Shown here: positions 10,830-20,731 of the stretch, one piece after another
Layout: each line of letters starts with the position of its first letter
How positions within the stretch are numbered: position 1 is the stretch's first letter
Source: Aeromicrobium senzhongii
GTDB lineage: Bacteria; Actinomycetota; Actinomycetes; Propionibacteriales; Nocardioidaceae
Length of the DNA stretch: 64,000 bases
Direction: 5' to 3'
NCBI RefSeq assembly: GCF_014334735.1
Contig: NZ_CP060587.1
Span: 2,728,001 to 2,792,000, forward strand
The notes under the pieces: model-generated
Told to the model about the DNA's origin: nothing
Databases searched by the model: none
Seen by the model: the letters and a program-made list of their open reading frames with translations, nothing else
Program-made: the position numbers and the translations under genes

Positions 10830-12533
10830 GTGTCGCCATCTGCTGCAGCACCGGGCGAGCCGGCCACACCCTTCCCCGCCGGCGCCTGGTTCTCCGTCGT
10901 CGGGAACGTCCGGCTCGGTGCGGGCGGCCAGACCCGCATGGTCCTGCTCCGCCACCGGCTGTTCGTCGCCGCGGGGCTCGACTTCCCGATCCTGACCTAC
11001 AACCCGGTCCCGTCCTACGACCCGATCCGGGCCGGCCTGCTGGCCGAGGGGCTGCTGTTGCCGCAGAGCCGATTGGTCAACCTCCACGAGGACCTGCGCG
11101 AGCGGGACCTGACCGCGCTCCCCTCCGTCGAGGCCCCGCCCGTCCCCGTGCCCGACCGGACGCAGGACGACGTCGAGGTCGGCTACCCGTGGCGGCGCCG
11201 TCACCTCCGCGACGACGGCACCGAGACCACCTGGGAGTATCTGCGGCCCGACGGCACGACGTACGCCTTCACCCCGGCGGACGACATGGCCGGCGACACC
11301 CGCGTGCTCGACCGCGACGGGCGCGTCGTGCTGGCCGGCGACGGGCTCGGCGACCTGTGGCGCTGGTGGACCCGCCAGGTCGTCCCCACGGACGGGCCCG
11401 TGTTCCTGGTCAGCGACAGCCGGTTCGTCGCCGAGGAGCTGGGCCTGCTCGACGATCCTCGGATCGTCCTGATGCACCAGATGCACAACCCCCACCTGCG
11501 CGGCGAACGCCGTTGGGACTCGCCTCTCGAGCCGTCGTACGCGTCCTCCTTGGCTCACGTGGACCGGTTCGACGCCCTGAACACCCTGACCGAACGCCAG
11601 CGGCACGACCTGCGGCTGCGCTTCGGCGACCTGCCCCAGTTCCACGTCGTGGCCAATCCCGTGGAGGCCGTCGAGCCGCCCTCGCCCCCACCGGCGCGGG
11701 TGCCCGGACGGATCGTCGTGATCGCCCGGCTGCACCCCCAGAAGCAACTGGACCGCGCCATCGACGCCTTCGCCCTCGTCGCGCCACGTCACCCCACCGC
11801 GACGCTGGAGATCTACGGCGACGGCGACGAGGAGCAGAGGCTGCGCGACCGCGCCGCCGAGCGTGGCGTCGCCGACCGCGTGGTCTTCCACGGACACGTC
11901 CCGGACGCGGCGGACCGGCTGTGGGAGGCCGACCTCGCCTGGCTGACCAGCCGCTTCGAGGGCTACGGCCTGTTCATCCTCGAGGCGCGCATGCGCGAGT
12001 GTCCGGTCCTGGCGTTCGACGTGCCCTACGGCCCTGCCGAGCAGATCGAGTCGGGCGTCGACGGGGTGCTGGTGCCGGCGGGAGACGCTGCACGCCTGGC
12101 GCACGCGACGCTCGACCTGCTGGCCGACCGCGAACGCCTCGAGTCGATGCGCGGCCGCGCCCGCGCCGGGGCGATCGCCCACGGCCACGAGTCCTTCCTG
12201 GCGGACTGGGCACAGGTCGCGCGCGAGGCACTCGACCGCAAGCCGACGCGCGTGCGGCTGGACGACGTCCGCGTCGACCTCCGTGGGCGTGAGGCCCGCG
12301 TCCACGTCAAGGGCACCGGAGACCTCGCCGATGTCCGACTGCGCTGGCAGGCGTGGCAGCCCGGCGACGCCGGCCCGACCGATCTGACCACCTCGCTGGA
12401 CCGCGACGGCACGACGTTCACCGTGTGCGCCGGCCGGGCGCCCCGCGGCGCTCGCGAGCGGCTGCTGCTGACGTGGCAGAACGCCTCGTGGCAGCAGGAC
12501 GTGCCCCAGCGCCGCTGGTGGCAGCGCCGCTGA
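10830..12533 (+). CDS. GT4 glycosyltransferase, TagE-like (poly(glycerol-phosphate) glucosyltransferase type)
   Basis: This 567-residue protein has a GT-B fold. The C-terminal Rossmann part shows RIVVIARLHPQKQLDRAI, LEIYGDGDEEQRL, VVFHGHVPD, then SRFEGYGLFILEARM and YGPAEQIESGVDGVLVPAGD, the E(x7)E donor site. The pairing of FEGYGLFILEA with YGP.EQI is what I associate with TagE/GtfA enzymes, which put glucose on wall teichoic acid or serine-rich proteins. A small beta-rich domain follows from about residue 470. The start is GTG at 10830, six bases after a -10. Its place beside two glycerophosphotransferases supports decoration of a glycerol-phosphate polymer; this is inference. Confidence 0.85.
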   Translation: MSPSAAAPGEPATPFPAGAWFSVVGNVRLGAGGQTRMVLLRHRLFVAAGLDFPILTYNPVPSYDPIRAGLLAEGLLLPQSRLVNLHEDLRERDLTALPSVEAPPVPVPDRTQDDVEVGYPWRRRHLRDDGTETTWEYLRPDGTTYAFTPADDMAGDTRVLDRDGRVVLAGDGLGDLWRWWTRQVVPTDGPVFLVSDSRFVAEELGLLDDPRIVLMHQMHNPHLRGERRWDSPLEPSYASSLAHVDRFDALNTLTERQRHDLRLRFGDLPQFHVVANPVEAVEPPSPPPARVPGRIVVIARLHPQKQLDRAIDAFALVAPRHPTATLEIYGDGDEEQRLRDRAAERGVADRVVFHGHVPDAADRLWEADLAWLTSRFEGYGLFILEARMRECPVLAFDVPYGPAEQIESGVDGVLVPAGDAARLAHATLDLLADRERLESMRGRARAGAIAHGHESFLADWAQVAREALDRKPTRVRLDDVRVDLRGREARVHVKGTGDLADVRLRWQAWQPGDAGPTDLTTSLDRDGTTFTVCAGRAPRGARERLLLTWQNASWQQDVPQRRWWQRR

Positions 12534-12536
12534 GAC

Positions 12537-12665
12537 CTACTCGGGCCGGTCGAAGACCTTGCGAGTCAGAGCCTGCACGTCACGGTCGAGGTGATCGAGC
12601 CCCATCATGACGACGGGTGGACGACGATGCCAGACCTCGCTGACACCCACCGCAGTGAGCGTCAC
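12537..12665 (-). other. Short open frame, in frame after the DUF3180 stop; unassigned
   Basis: The 147-bp gap between the TagE-like gene and the DUF3180 gene holds one open stretch of 42 codons from GTG at 12665 to TAG at 12537-12539, ending DRDVQALTRKVFDRPE. It continues the DUF3180 frame: after that gene's TGA only five codons intervene. About a quarter of third positions are A or T, clearly more than in neighbouring genes, which suggests decayed coding sequence or no coding. I recognise no family. It could be a remnant, a tiny operon-end gene or chance. Confidence 0.25.
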
Positions 12666-12680
12666 GGATGGATACCGCGT

Positions 12681-13175
12681 TCAGGCAGGCGAGGGATCGG
12701 CGTCGGAGGAGCTGGCCTTCTCCTCGTCGTCGTCCGACGGAAGCTGGCAGGTCCACTCGAGGACGAGGGCAGCGATGAGCAGCAGCAGGGCGGCGCCGGC
12801 CGCGGCCGCCGAGCGCCAGAGCCTCATCTCGCCCATCTCGGTGGACGAGCCCAGGTAGGCCAGCGCGTACCCGGCGTAGCCGCCGGTGAACACGCCGCCG
12901 ACCATGACCGCGGCCTTGGCCAGCGCCAACAACCGGATGCCGTGCTCGGCGGCGAACCAGCGCTGCCGGCGGTGCAGGTTCTGCCAGGTCCCCCAGGCCA
13001 GCGCTCCGATCGCGATGGCCCCGCAGAGCATCACGATCGCGGCCGCCCAGCCGGGGACCGGCGGAGACGCGCCGTCGAACCGGACGATGAGGGGCGGCAG
13101 CAGTCGACCGACGATCAGACCCGCCGCGATCAACGCGACGACGTAGAGCGGTGAACTGCGCCGAACCTGTCTCAT
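12681..13175 (-). CDS. DUF3180 family membrane protein
   Basis: The 164-residue product has four probable membrane helices (about residues 10-29, 43-62, 84-108 and 122-141) separated by short charged loops, with a highly acidic, Ser-rich cytoplasmic tail (DDDEEKASSSDADPS). Small four-helix proteins in exactly this place, directly after folK, form the actinobacterial DUF3180 family. It lies 7 bp after folK and closes the folate operon. The conserved position suggests a housekeeping link, but no biochemical function is known to me. Confidence 0.88.
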   Translation of the reverse strand: MRQVRRSSPLYVVALIAAGLIVGRLLPPLIVRFDGASPPVPGWAAAIVMLCGAIAIGALAWGTWQNLHRRQRWFAAEHGIRLLALAKAAVMVGGVFTGGYAGYALAYLGSSTEMGEMRLWRSAAAAGAALLLLIAALVLEWTCQLPSDDDEEKASSSDADPSPA

Positions 13176-13182
13176 CGCCGGG

Positions 13183-13746
13183 TCACAAGATGATCTCGAC
13201 GTCCTCGCGCTTGGTCACCCCGGAGGCGTCGACGCCGGAGATCAGGTCCGCGACGAATCCGTGTCCGGGGATCTCGCCCTCGGGGTCGATCTCGAGCCAC
13301 GGCACGAGGACGAAGGCGCGCTCGTGGGCGCGCGGGTGCGGCAGCGTCAGGGAGTCGTCCTGGGCCACGCGGTCGCCGACGACGATGATGTCGACGTCGA
13401 GGGTGCGCGGGGCACCCGGCTCGCTGCGCTCGCGCTCGAACGCGTCCTCGATCGCCATGGCGCGGTCGAGCAGCGTGTGCACGGTCAGCGTGGTGTCGAT
13501 GAGCACGACGGCGTTGAGGAACGGGCGCGAGCCCTCAGGAGCCTCGACGGGCTCGGTCTCGTAGACCGAGGAGATCGCCACGACGGTGACCTCCGGAGTG
13601 TCCTCCAGTGCGGAGACCGCACCCTGCAGGCGGCCGGCACGGTCGCCGAGGTTCGAACCGATCGACAGCACGGCCTGACGAATGGGGCGCATGCCTCCGG
13701 TCATCGTGTCCGCGTCGAGTTCGTACGGGGTGGGTGCTTCGGTCAC
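13183..13746 (-). CDS. folK: 2-amino-4-hydroxy-6-hydroxymethyldihydropteridine pyrophosphokinase
   Basis: FolK transfers pyrophosphate from ATP to 6-hydroxymethyl-dihydropterin, giving the substrate of FolP. In this 187-residue protein AVLSIGSNLGDR, PFLNAVVLIDT, the APRTLDVDIIVVGD loop with the Mg-binding Asp pair, and LPHPRAHERAFVLVPWLEID are all present. An extra N-terminal stretch of about 23 residues precedes the usual beginning. I keep the GTG at 13746 because it overlaps the folB stop as GTGA; the ATG of MRPIRQAV is the alternative. FolK acts in the cytosol and is encoded immediately after folB. Confidence 0.95.
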   Translation of the reverse strand: MTEAPTPYELDADTMTGGMRPIRQAVLSIGSNLGDRAGRLQGAVSALEDTPEVTVVAISSVYETEPVEAPEGSRPFLNAVVLIDTTLTVHTLLDRAMAIEDAFERERSEPGAPRTLDVDIIVVGDRVAQDDSLTLPHPRAHERAFVLVPWLEIDPEGEIPGHGFVADLISGVDASGVTKREDVEIIL

Positions 13747-14120
13747 AGCTTGCTCCGCTCCATCGTCACGGTGACATCGGTGAATGCCACCTCGATCGGC
13801 GCCTCGGGCTTGTGCACCGTCACGCTGGCCCAGCGGACGGGCTCATGGCCCAGACATACGCTCACTATACGGAGGGCCAATGTCTCGATCAGGTCGACGG
13901 GGTCCCCCGTGATGATCGCGTGCACCTGCTCGGCCAACTCGCCGTAGTGCACGGTCCGGGACAGGTCCCCGCTCGTCGCCGCGGGCTCCAGGTCGACCGA
14001 CAGCACGATGTCGACGACGAAGGTCTGGCCGTCCCTGCGCTCGTGGTCGAAAACGCCGTGGTACCCCACGGCCGACAGGCCCCGCAGCTCGATGCGGTCG
14101 CCGGGGTGCTGGTCGCTCAT
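13743..14120 (-). CDS. folB: Dihydroneopterin aldolase
   Basis: FolB cleaves 7,8-dihydroneopterin to 6-hydroxymethyl-dihydropterin and glycolaldehyde. The 125-residue protein starts with DRIELRGLSAVGYHGVFDHER, where the YHGVFDHE stretch carries the pterin-binding Tyr/His/Glu. It continues with QTFVVDIVLSVDL, a central TVHYGELAE and ends VTVHKPEAPIEVAFTDVTVT, whose lysine and glutamate complete the active site. Length is normal. The start ATG at 14120 overlaps the stop of the NTF2-like gene by four bases and its own stop overlaps folK, so it is translationally coupled on both sides. Confidence 0.95.
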   Translation of the reverse strand: MSDQHPGDRIELRGLSAVGYHGVFDHERRDGQTFVVDIVLSVDLEPAATSGDLSRTVHYGELAEQVHAIITGDPVDLIETLALRIVSVCLGHEPVRWASVTVHKPEAPIEVAFTDVTVTMERSKL

Positions 14121-14524
14121 ACGTCCTCCGGATCGATCAACGGCGAGGCGTGCCGCGCCCAGAACCGCCATCGTGCCCCATCGCGCACGAGGATGCTCGT
14201 CGCCACGGCGCGACCACCGTTGAAGGACTCGACCGACCCGCCGTCGGACAGGATGTTCTCGGTGCACACGACGATCGCCGTGGTCGGGTCGTTCGCCGGC
14301 AGCAGCGAGACCTCGACATCGGTCAGGAAGAACTGGATGTACCCGACCCCGGCCATCAACACGGTCCAGGAGCGCAGGATGGGCGCGGTGCCCTTCAGTG
14401 GCGGGGCGCCGGGGTGCACGCAGGTCGTGCCCGCATCGTCCACCCACAGCGCGGCCATGAGGTCGACGTCACCGGTCTCGACCGCGTCGTAGAAGGCCCG
14501 GTGGGCGGCCAGGACGTCACTCAC
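14117..14524 (-). CDS. NTF2-like (SnoaL-type) protein inside the folate operon
   Basis: A 135-residue NTF2-fold protein: MSDVLAAHRAFYDAVETGDVD is the typical helix-loop start, then ALWVDDAGTTCVHPGAPPLKG, a strand with EVSLLPANDPTTAIVVCTE, and GRAVATSILVRDGARWRFWARHAS. The cone-shaped fold usually binds a small molecule or forms dimers. The GTG start at 14524 lies inside the last codons of folP (8-bp overlap) and the stop overlaps the folB ATG by 4 bp, so it is made in step with the folate enzymes. It is not one of the classical fol genes, and its role here is unknown. Confidence 0.85.
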   Translation of the reverse strand: MSDVLAAHRAFYDAVETGDVDLMAALWVDDAGTTCVHPGAPPLKGTAPILRSWTVLMAGVGYIQFFLTDVEVSLLPANDPTTAIVVCTENILSDGGSVESFNGGRAVATSILVRDGARWRFWARHASPLIDPEDV

Positions 14525-15368
14525 CGGAGCGCTCCTGGCGCAGCCGCGCGACGACGCGCACGGCGTCCGCGCTGCGCCGGGGGTCGTGCACCCGCACGCC
14601 CCACGCCCCCGCCAGGGCCGAGAGGGTGCTGATCGCCGTCGTGGCGTCCTCGCGCTCGTCCACCGGGCGCGGTCCCACCTCGTCGGCCAGCAGCGCCCCC
14701 AGGAACCCCTTGCGGCTCGCGGCGACCAGCAGCGGCCGGTCCAGGCTCGTGAACCGGTCGAGGTGCGCCAGCAGGGTCCAGTTCTGGTCGCCCGTCTTGC
14801 TGAAGCCCAGGCCCGGGTCGAGCACGATCCGCTCGGGGTCGACGCCCGCGTCGCACACCGCGTCGAACTGCTCCCACAACTCCGTCAGCACGTCCTCGAC
14901 CACGTCGCGGTACTCGGTGTGCTGCTGCATCTGCTGGGAGTGGGCCCGCCAGTGCATCACGACGAACGGGACCTCGGCGCGCGCGACGAGCGGGACCATC
15001 GCCGGGTCGGCGCGGCCGCCGGAGACGTCGTTGACCAGGACGGCGCCGGCCTCGATGGCCTGCTCGGCCGTCTCGGCCCACATGGTGTCGACCGAGACCA
15101 GGACGCCCGCGTCGGCCAGGCGGCGCACCACCGGGACGACGCGACGCAGCTCCTCCTCGCGATCGACCGGCAGGGCGCCGGGACGCGTGGACTCGCCCCC
15201 CACGTCGACCAGATCGGCACCGTGACGGACCAGCTCGAAGCCGCGCTCGGCGGCGGCACCGGGGTCGAACCAGCGACCGCCGTCGGAGAAGGAGTCGGGC
15301 GTGACGTTGACGACGCCCATGACGACGCACCGGTCCTGCGCCAGGCCGGGCAGCGGCAGCGTCACCAC
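14517..15368 (-). CDS. folP: Dihydropteroate synthase
   Basis: FolP condenses p-aminobenzoate with dihydropterin pyrophosphate, the step blocked by sulfonamides. In 283 residues the TIM barrel shows VMGVVNVTPDSFSDGG, DLVDVGGESTRPGA (pyrophosphate loop), VSVDTMWAETAEQAIEAGA, LVNDVSGG, VVMHWRAH, RIVLDPGLGFSKTGDQN and LVAASRKGFLGALL. The last motif carries the Ser-Arg-Lys contacts. I place the start at the first of two adjacent GTG codons (15368), 16 bases after folE stops; the open frame runs further upstream but that overlaps folE. It is part of a tight operon with folE and the NTF2-like gene. Confidence 0.95.
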   Translation of the reverse strand: MVTLPLPGLAQDRCVVMGVVNVTPDSFSDGGRWFDPGAAAERGFELVRHGADLVDVGGESTRPGALPVDREEELRRVVPVVRRLADAGVLVSVDTMWAETAEQAIEAGAVLVNDVSGGRADPAMVPLVARAEVPFVVMHWRAHSQQMQQHTEYRDVVEDVLTELWEQFDAVCDAGVDPERIVLDPGLGFSKTGDQNWTLLAHLDRFTSLDRPLLVAASRKGFLGALLADEVGPRPVDEREDATTAISTLSALAGAWGVRVHDPRRSADAVRVVARLRQERSGE

Positions 15369-15384
15369 GAGAGGCCCCGGGTGC

Positions 15385-15948
15385 TCACTTGGAGATGAGC
15401 TGCATCGCCTCGGCCCGGGTCGCCGGGTCGAGCAGCTGGCCACGGACGGCACTGGTGATCGTGCGGGCGCCGGCCTTGGACACCCCGCGCATCGTCATGC
15501 ACAGGTGCTCGGCCTCGATGACCACGATGACGCCCTGCGGCTGGAGCACCTCGACCATCGCCTCGGCGATCTGCGTCGTCAGGCGCTCCTGCACCTGCAG
15601 CCGGCGCGCGTACACGTCGACGAGGCGGGCCAGCTTCGACAGGCCGGTGACGTGCCCCGTCTCGCCGGGGATGTAGCCGACGTGGGCAACGCCGAAGAAC
15701 GGGACCATGTGGTGTTCGCACATGCTCCACACCTCGATGTCGCGGACCAGCACGAGCTCGCGGTGGCCGACCTCGAAGACGGCGGAGAGCACCTCGCGGG
15801 CGTCCTGGTCGTAGCCGCCGAGCAGCTCGGCGTAGGACCGCGCGACCCGCGCCGGCGTGTCCTGCAGACCGTCGCGGTCGGGGTCCTCACCGATGGCCGC
15901 GAGCAGCTCGCGAACGGCCGCCTCGGCACGGGGATGATCGACGGACAC
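15385..15948 (-). CDS. folE: GTP cyclohydrolase I
   Basis: FolE opens the folate pathway by converting GTP to dihydroneopterin triphosphate. This 187-residue enzyme has the usual zinc and active-site residues in [20 protein letters not shown] (Cys and His), the conserved [23 protein letters not shown], and [17 protein letters not shown] with the second cysteine and catalytic His/Arg. The start is a GTG at 15948 with a strong GAGGAGG ribosome binding site four bases upstream; this site overlaps the TGA of ftsH, so translation is probably coupled to ftsH. Confidence 0.97.
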   Translation of the reverse strand: MSVDHPRAEAAVRELLAAIGEDPDRDGLQDTPARVARSYAELLGGYDQDAREVLSAVFEVGHRELVLVRDIEVWSMCEHHMVPFFGVAHVGYIPGETGHVTGLSKLARLVDVYARRLQVQERLTTQIAEAMVEVLQPQGVIVVIEAEHLCMTMRGVSKAGARTITSAVRGQLLDPATRAEAMQLISK

Positions 15949-15957
15949 GTGCCCTCC

Positions 15958-17982
<2,025 letters not shown>

Positions 17983-18033
17983 GCCGCCTCGTCGTTCATG
18001 CAGTTCGGATTCCGTCCGGTTCTGTTCCTGGGG

Positions 18034-18588
18034 TCAGGAATACACGTGCTCAGCCAGTGTGCCGATACTGCGCAAATTGCGGTACTTCTCGTCGTAGTCC
18101 AAGCCGTATCCGACGACGAACGCGTTCGGGATGTCGAAGCCGACGTACTTGACGTCGACGGGCATCTCCAGCGCCTCCGGCTTGCGCAGCAGCGTGGCGA
18201 TCTCGACCGACGCCGGGCCGCGCGACTTCAGGTTGGCCACGAGCCACGAGAGGGTCAGGCCGGTGTCGATGATGTCCTCGACGATCAGCACGTGGCGACC
18301 GTCCAGGTCGGTGTCGAGGTCCTTGAGGATCCGCACGACGCCCGAGGACTTGGTGCCCGCGTAGGAGGAGACGGCCATCCAGTCGATCTCGACATGGCGG
18401 TCCAGCTCACGGGAGAGGTCGGCCATGACCATGACCGCACCCTTCAGCACGCCCACGAGCAGCAGGTCGCGCCCCTCGTAGTCGGCCTCGATCTGGCGAG
18501 CCATCTCGGCCAGTCGGGTCTGGATCTGCTCTTCCGAGAAGAGCGGCTGGGTCAGGTCGAGGTCGGCTTCGACGCGCTCGGTGTCCAC
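18034..18588 (-). CDS. hpt: Hypoxanthine(-guanine) phosphoribosyltransferase
   Basis: This purine-salvage enzyme makes IMP or GMP from the base and PRPP. The 184-residue protein contains the type I PRTase signature VLIVEDIIDTGLTL at mid-length, the pyrophosphate loop LLVGVLKGAVMVMADL, the flexible SSYAGTKSSG loop and the base-binding VKYVGFDIPNAFVVGYGLDY. I start at GTG 18588 (MDTERVEADL), giving family-typical length; the frame extends upstream without homology. It lies between tilS and ftsH, the standard actinobacterial order. The 130-bp gap upstream probably carries its promoter, but no clear -10 hexamer was found. Confidence 0.94.
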   Translation of the reverse strand: MDTERVEADLDLTQPLFSEEQIQTRLAEMARQIEADYEGRDLLLVGVLKGAVMVMADLSRELDRHVEIDWMAVSSYAGTKSSGVVRILKDLDTDLDGRHVLIVEDIIDTGLTLSWLVANLKSRGPASVEIATLLRKPEALEMPVDVKYVGFDIPNAFVVGYGLDYDEKYRNLRSIGTLAEHVYS

Positions 18589-18718
18589 GGTGCCAGCGTG
18601 CCACAGCACACCATTTCGCACGGCAGCCGGTCGCGAATCGCTGGCGGCTCCGCCGCTCCGGATGTGGAGCGCTACCCACCCGATTCGGGGCGCCGAGGTC
18701 ACTTTGAGGTGCGTAGCG

Positions 18719-19666
18719 CTACAGATCTCGGGGCACGAAGTGCACGCGGTCGCCGTTCCTGACCGCCGTGACTCCCCCGGGCAGTTCGATGCGCTTGCCT
18801 CCTGCCGACTGCATCAGCGCGTCGAGAGCCACGGTGTGGGCGTGGGAGAGCTCGCCGGGCGATGCGCCCGCGTCGATGGCGAGACGGCGCCAGATGCGCA
18901 GTCGGACCGGGGTGTCGAGGTCGGCGAACGTCCAGAGGTCCTCGACCTCGCCCGACTCCGGCATCGCCCGGATCGCGAGGAAGTCGACGGCGTCCGCGTC
19001 CATGCGCACCAGGTCGGCCGTGCGCGCGAGGGCCTCGGCCACTCCCCCGCCGAGCACGTCCTCCATGAGCGGCAGCAGCTCACGTCGCACCCGCACGCGG
19101 CGGAAGGCCGGGTCCTCGTTGTGCGGGTCGTCCCACCAGTCGAGGTCGTGCAGGGCGCAGATCCGCTCCGTCTCGGCCCGGCGCAGCGACAGGAAGGGCC
19201 GGCACAGCTGACCGTTGGTCGGTCGCATGCCCTGGATCGCTCGCGGCCCGGAGCCGCGACCGAGACCGAGCAGGACCGTCTCGGCCTGGTCGTCGAGGGT
19301 GTGCGCGAGCAGGATCGGCGTGTCGTCGCCCGCCTCGTCGAGCAGGGCGCGGTAACGAGCGGACCTCGCCGCGTCCTCCGGGCCGGTGCCCAGGTCGCGC
19401 ACCTCGATCGCGCGGACCGAGGCGGGCAGGCCGAGACGCTCGCACTGCTCCACCGCGCGGGCGGCCACCTCGGCCGAGCCGGCCTGCAGGCCGTGGTCGA
19501 CCACGACGGCGCGCGCCTCGAACCCACGGCGCCGCACGAAGAACGACACGGCCGCGGCCAGCGCGAGCGAGTCGGCCCCGCCCGAGACCGCGACGATCGC
19601 GCCGGGCGCCAGGTACGGCTCGACCAGGTTCCGGGACCGCGCGACCAGCGGGTCGAGCCGGCTCAT
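18719..19666 (-). CDS. tilS: tRNA(Ile)-lysidine synthetase
   Basis: TilS adds lysine to C34 of the tRNA-Ile reading AUA, an essential modification. In this 315-residue protein the N-type ATP-pyrophosphatase loop SGGADS is at residues 28-33, followed by VVVDHGLQAGSAE, LLAHTLDDQAETVLLGLGRGSG and RPFLSLRRAE, all TilS hallmarks. DPHNEDPAFRRVRVR marks the tRNA-contacting region. It is shorter than the 430-residue E. coli enzyme because the last C-terminal domain is reduced, common in Actinobacteria. The ATG at 19666 overlaps the metalloprotease stop by one base (TGATG). Confidence 0.94.
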   Translation of the reverse strand: MSRLDPLVARSRNLVEPYLAPGAIVAVSGGADSLALAAAVSFFVRRRGFEARAVVVDHGLQAGSAEVAARAVEQCERLGLPASVRAIEVRDLGTGPEDAARSARYRALLDEAGDDTPILLAHTLDDQAETVLLGLGRGSGPRAIQGMRPTNGQLCRPFLSLRRAETERICALHDLDWWDDPHNEDPAFRRVRVRRELLPLMEDVLGGGVAEALARTADLVRMDADAVDFLAIRAMPESGEVEDLWTFADLDTPVRLRIWRRLAIDAGASPGELSHAHTVALDALMQSAGGKRIELPGGVTAVRNGDRVHFVPRDL

Positions 19667-20706
19667 CAGCCGTGGACGCGGGCGACCCAGGACTTCGGGT
19701 CGATGATCTCGGCGCGGGTGGGCAGGTGCGCCGGGTCGGCCCAGACGGCGTCGAAGCCGTCCTTGCCGACCTGGTCCATGACGCGGCGCACGAAGGAGGC
19801 ACCGTCGCTGTACTGACGCATCTTCGCCTCGTAGCCCAGGAGCCGGCGCACGACCTTCTGCAGGGCCGAGCCGGAGCCCCGGCGCTTGGTGAACTTGCGG
19901 CGGATCTCGGCGACGCTCGGGACGACCTCGGGGCCGATGTCGTCCATGACGACGTCGGCATGGCCCTCGAGCAACGACATCAGGCCGGTGAGGCCGTCGA
20001 CGACCTCGCGCTGCTGCTCGTTCTGGAACAGGTCGGACAGGGACTTGTCGGACTCGCCACGGACGATGCGCACCAGCTCGGGCAGCGCCTCGGAGACCAC
20101 GTCGGTGACGGCGCCACCACTCACATCGGTGGCGTCCATCAGCTGCTCGACCTTGCTCATCATGTGGTCGCGCATCCACGGCACCGCGGTGAACTGCGCC
20201 CGATGGGTCTCCTCGTGCAGGCACACCCACCGGCGGAAGTCCGACGGGTCGACGTCCAGCTCGCGCTCGACGTGGACGATGTTCGGCGCCACCAGCAGCA
20301 GGCGGCCGGGCCCGTGCTCCCCCTCGGCGAACGGATCGAACTGACCGAGCACCTTGCCGCCCAGGAACGCCACGATCGCGCCCAGCTCGACGCCGGCGAC
20401 GCGGCCTCCGACGGCGCGCGGCAGTCCGGTGGGCAGCTTGCCGGCCTCCGCGAGCTTCTCGTCGAGCGGCGACATCAGCAGCCGGAACGTCGCCAGGTTG
20501 GCCTCGGCCCAGCGCGGCCGGTCGACCACGAGCACGGGCGTGGGGTACCTGGGCACGAGGCCGGTGAACTCGCGTACGGGTCCCTCGGCGACGAGCGAGG
20601 CCTCGCGCAGCTCGGCGACGACCTCACCGACCTCGGCCTGGCTGAGCTCAGGTCCGGGACGCATCAGACGCCGAGAGGTGGACAGCGCGACGTTCCAGTC
20701 GATCAT
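19666..20706 (-). CDS. Zinc-dependent metalloprotease (DUF2342 / F420-associated family)
   Basis: The 346-residue protein starts MIDWNVALSTSRRLMRPGPEL and has the zincin motif HEETH at residues 164-168, inside WVCLHEETHRAQFTAVPW. Further on, LLEGHADVVMDDIGP probably supplies the third metal ligand (Glu/His/Asp region). Actinobacterial proteins of this kind sit next to tilS and are annotated as DUF2342 or 'coenzyme F420 biosynthesis associated' metalloproteases. The latter name is historical and no F420 genes are nearby. No signal peptide is seen, so it is likely cytoplasmic. It is co-transcribed with tilS (1-bp overlap). Substrate unknown. Confidence 0.88.
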   Translation of the reverse strand: MIDWNVALSTSRRLMRPGPELSQAEVGEVVAELREASLVAEGPVREFTGLVPRYPTPVLVVDRPRWAEANLATFRLLMSPLDEKLAEAGKLPTGLPRAVGGRVAGVELGAIVAFLGGKVLGQFDPFAEGEHGPGRLLLVAPNIVHVERELDVDPSDFRRWVCLHEETHRAQFTAVPWMRDHMMSKVEQLMDATDVSGGAVTDVVSEALPELVRIVRGESDKSLSDLFQNEQQREVVDGLTGLMSLLEGHADVVMDDIGPEVVPSVAEIRRKFTKRRGSGSALQKVVRRLLGYEAKMRQYSDGASFVRRVMDQVGKDGFDAVWADPAHLPTRAEIIDPKSWVARVHG

Positions 20707-20731
20707 GGCGCCCAACCTACGGCCTGGGACC

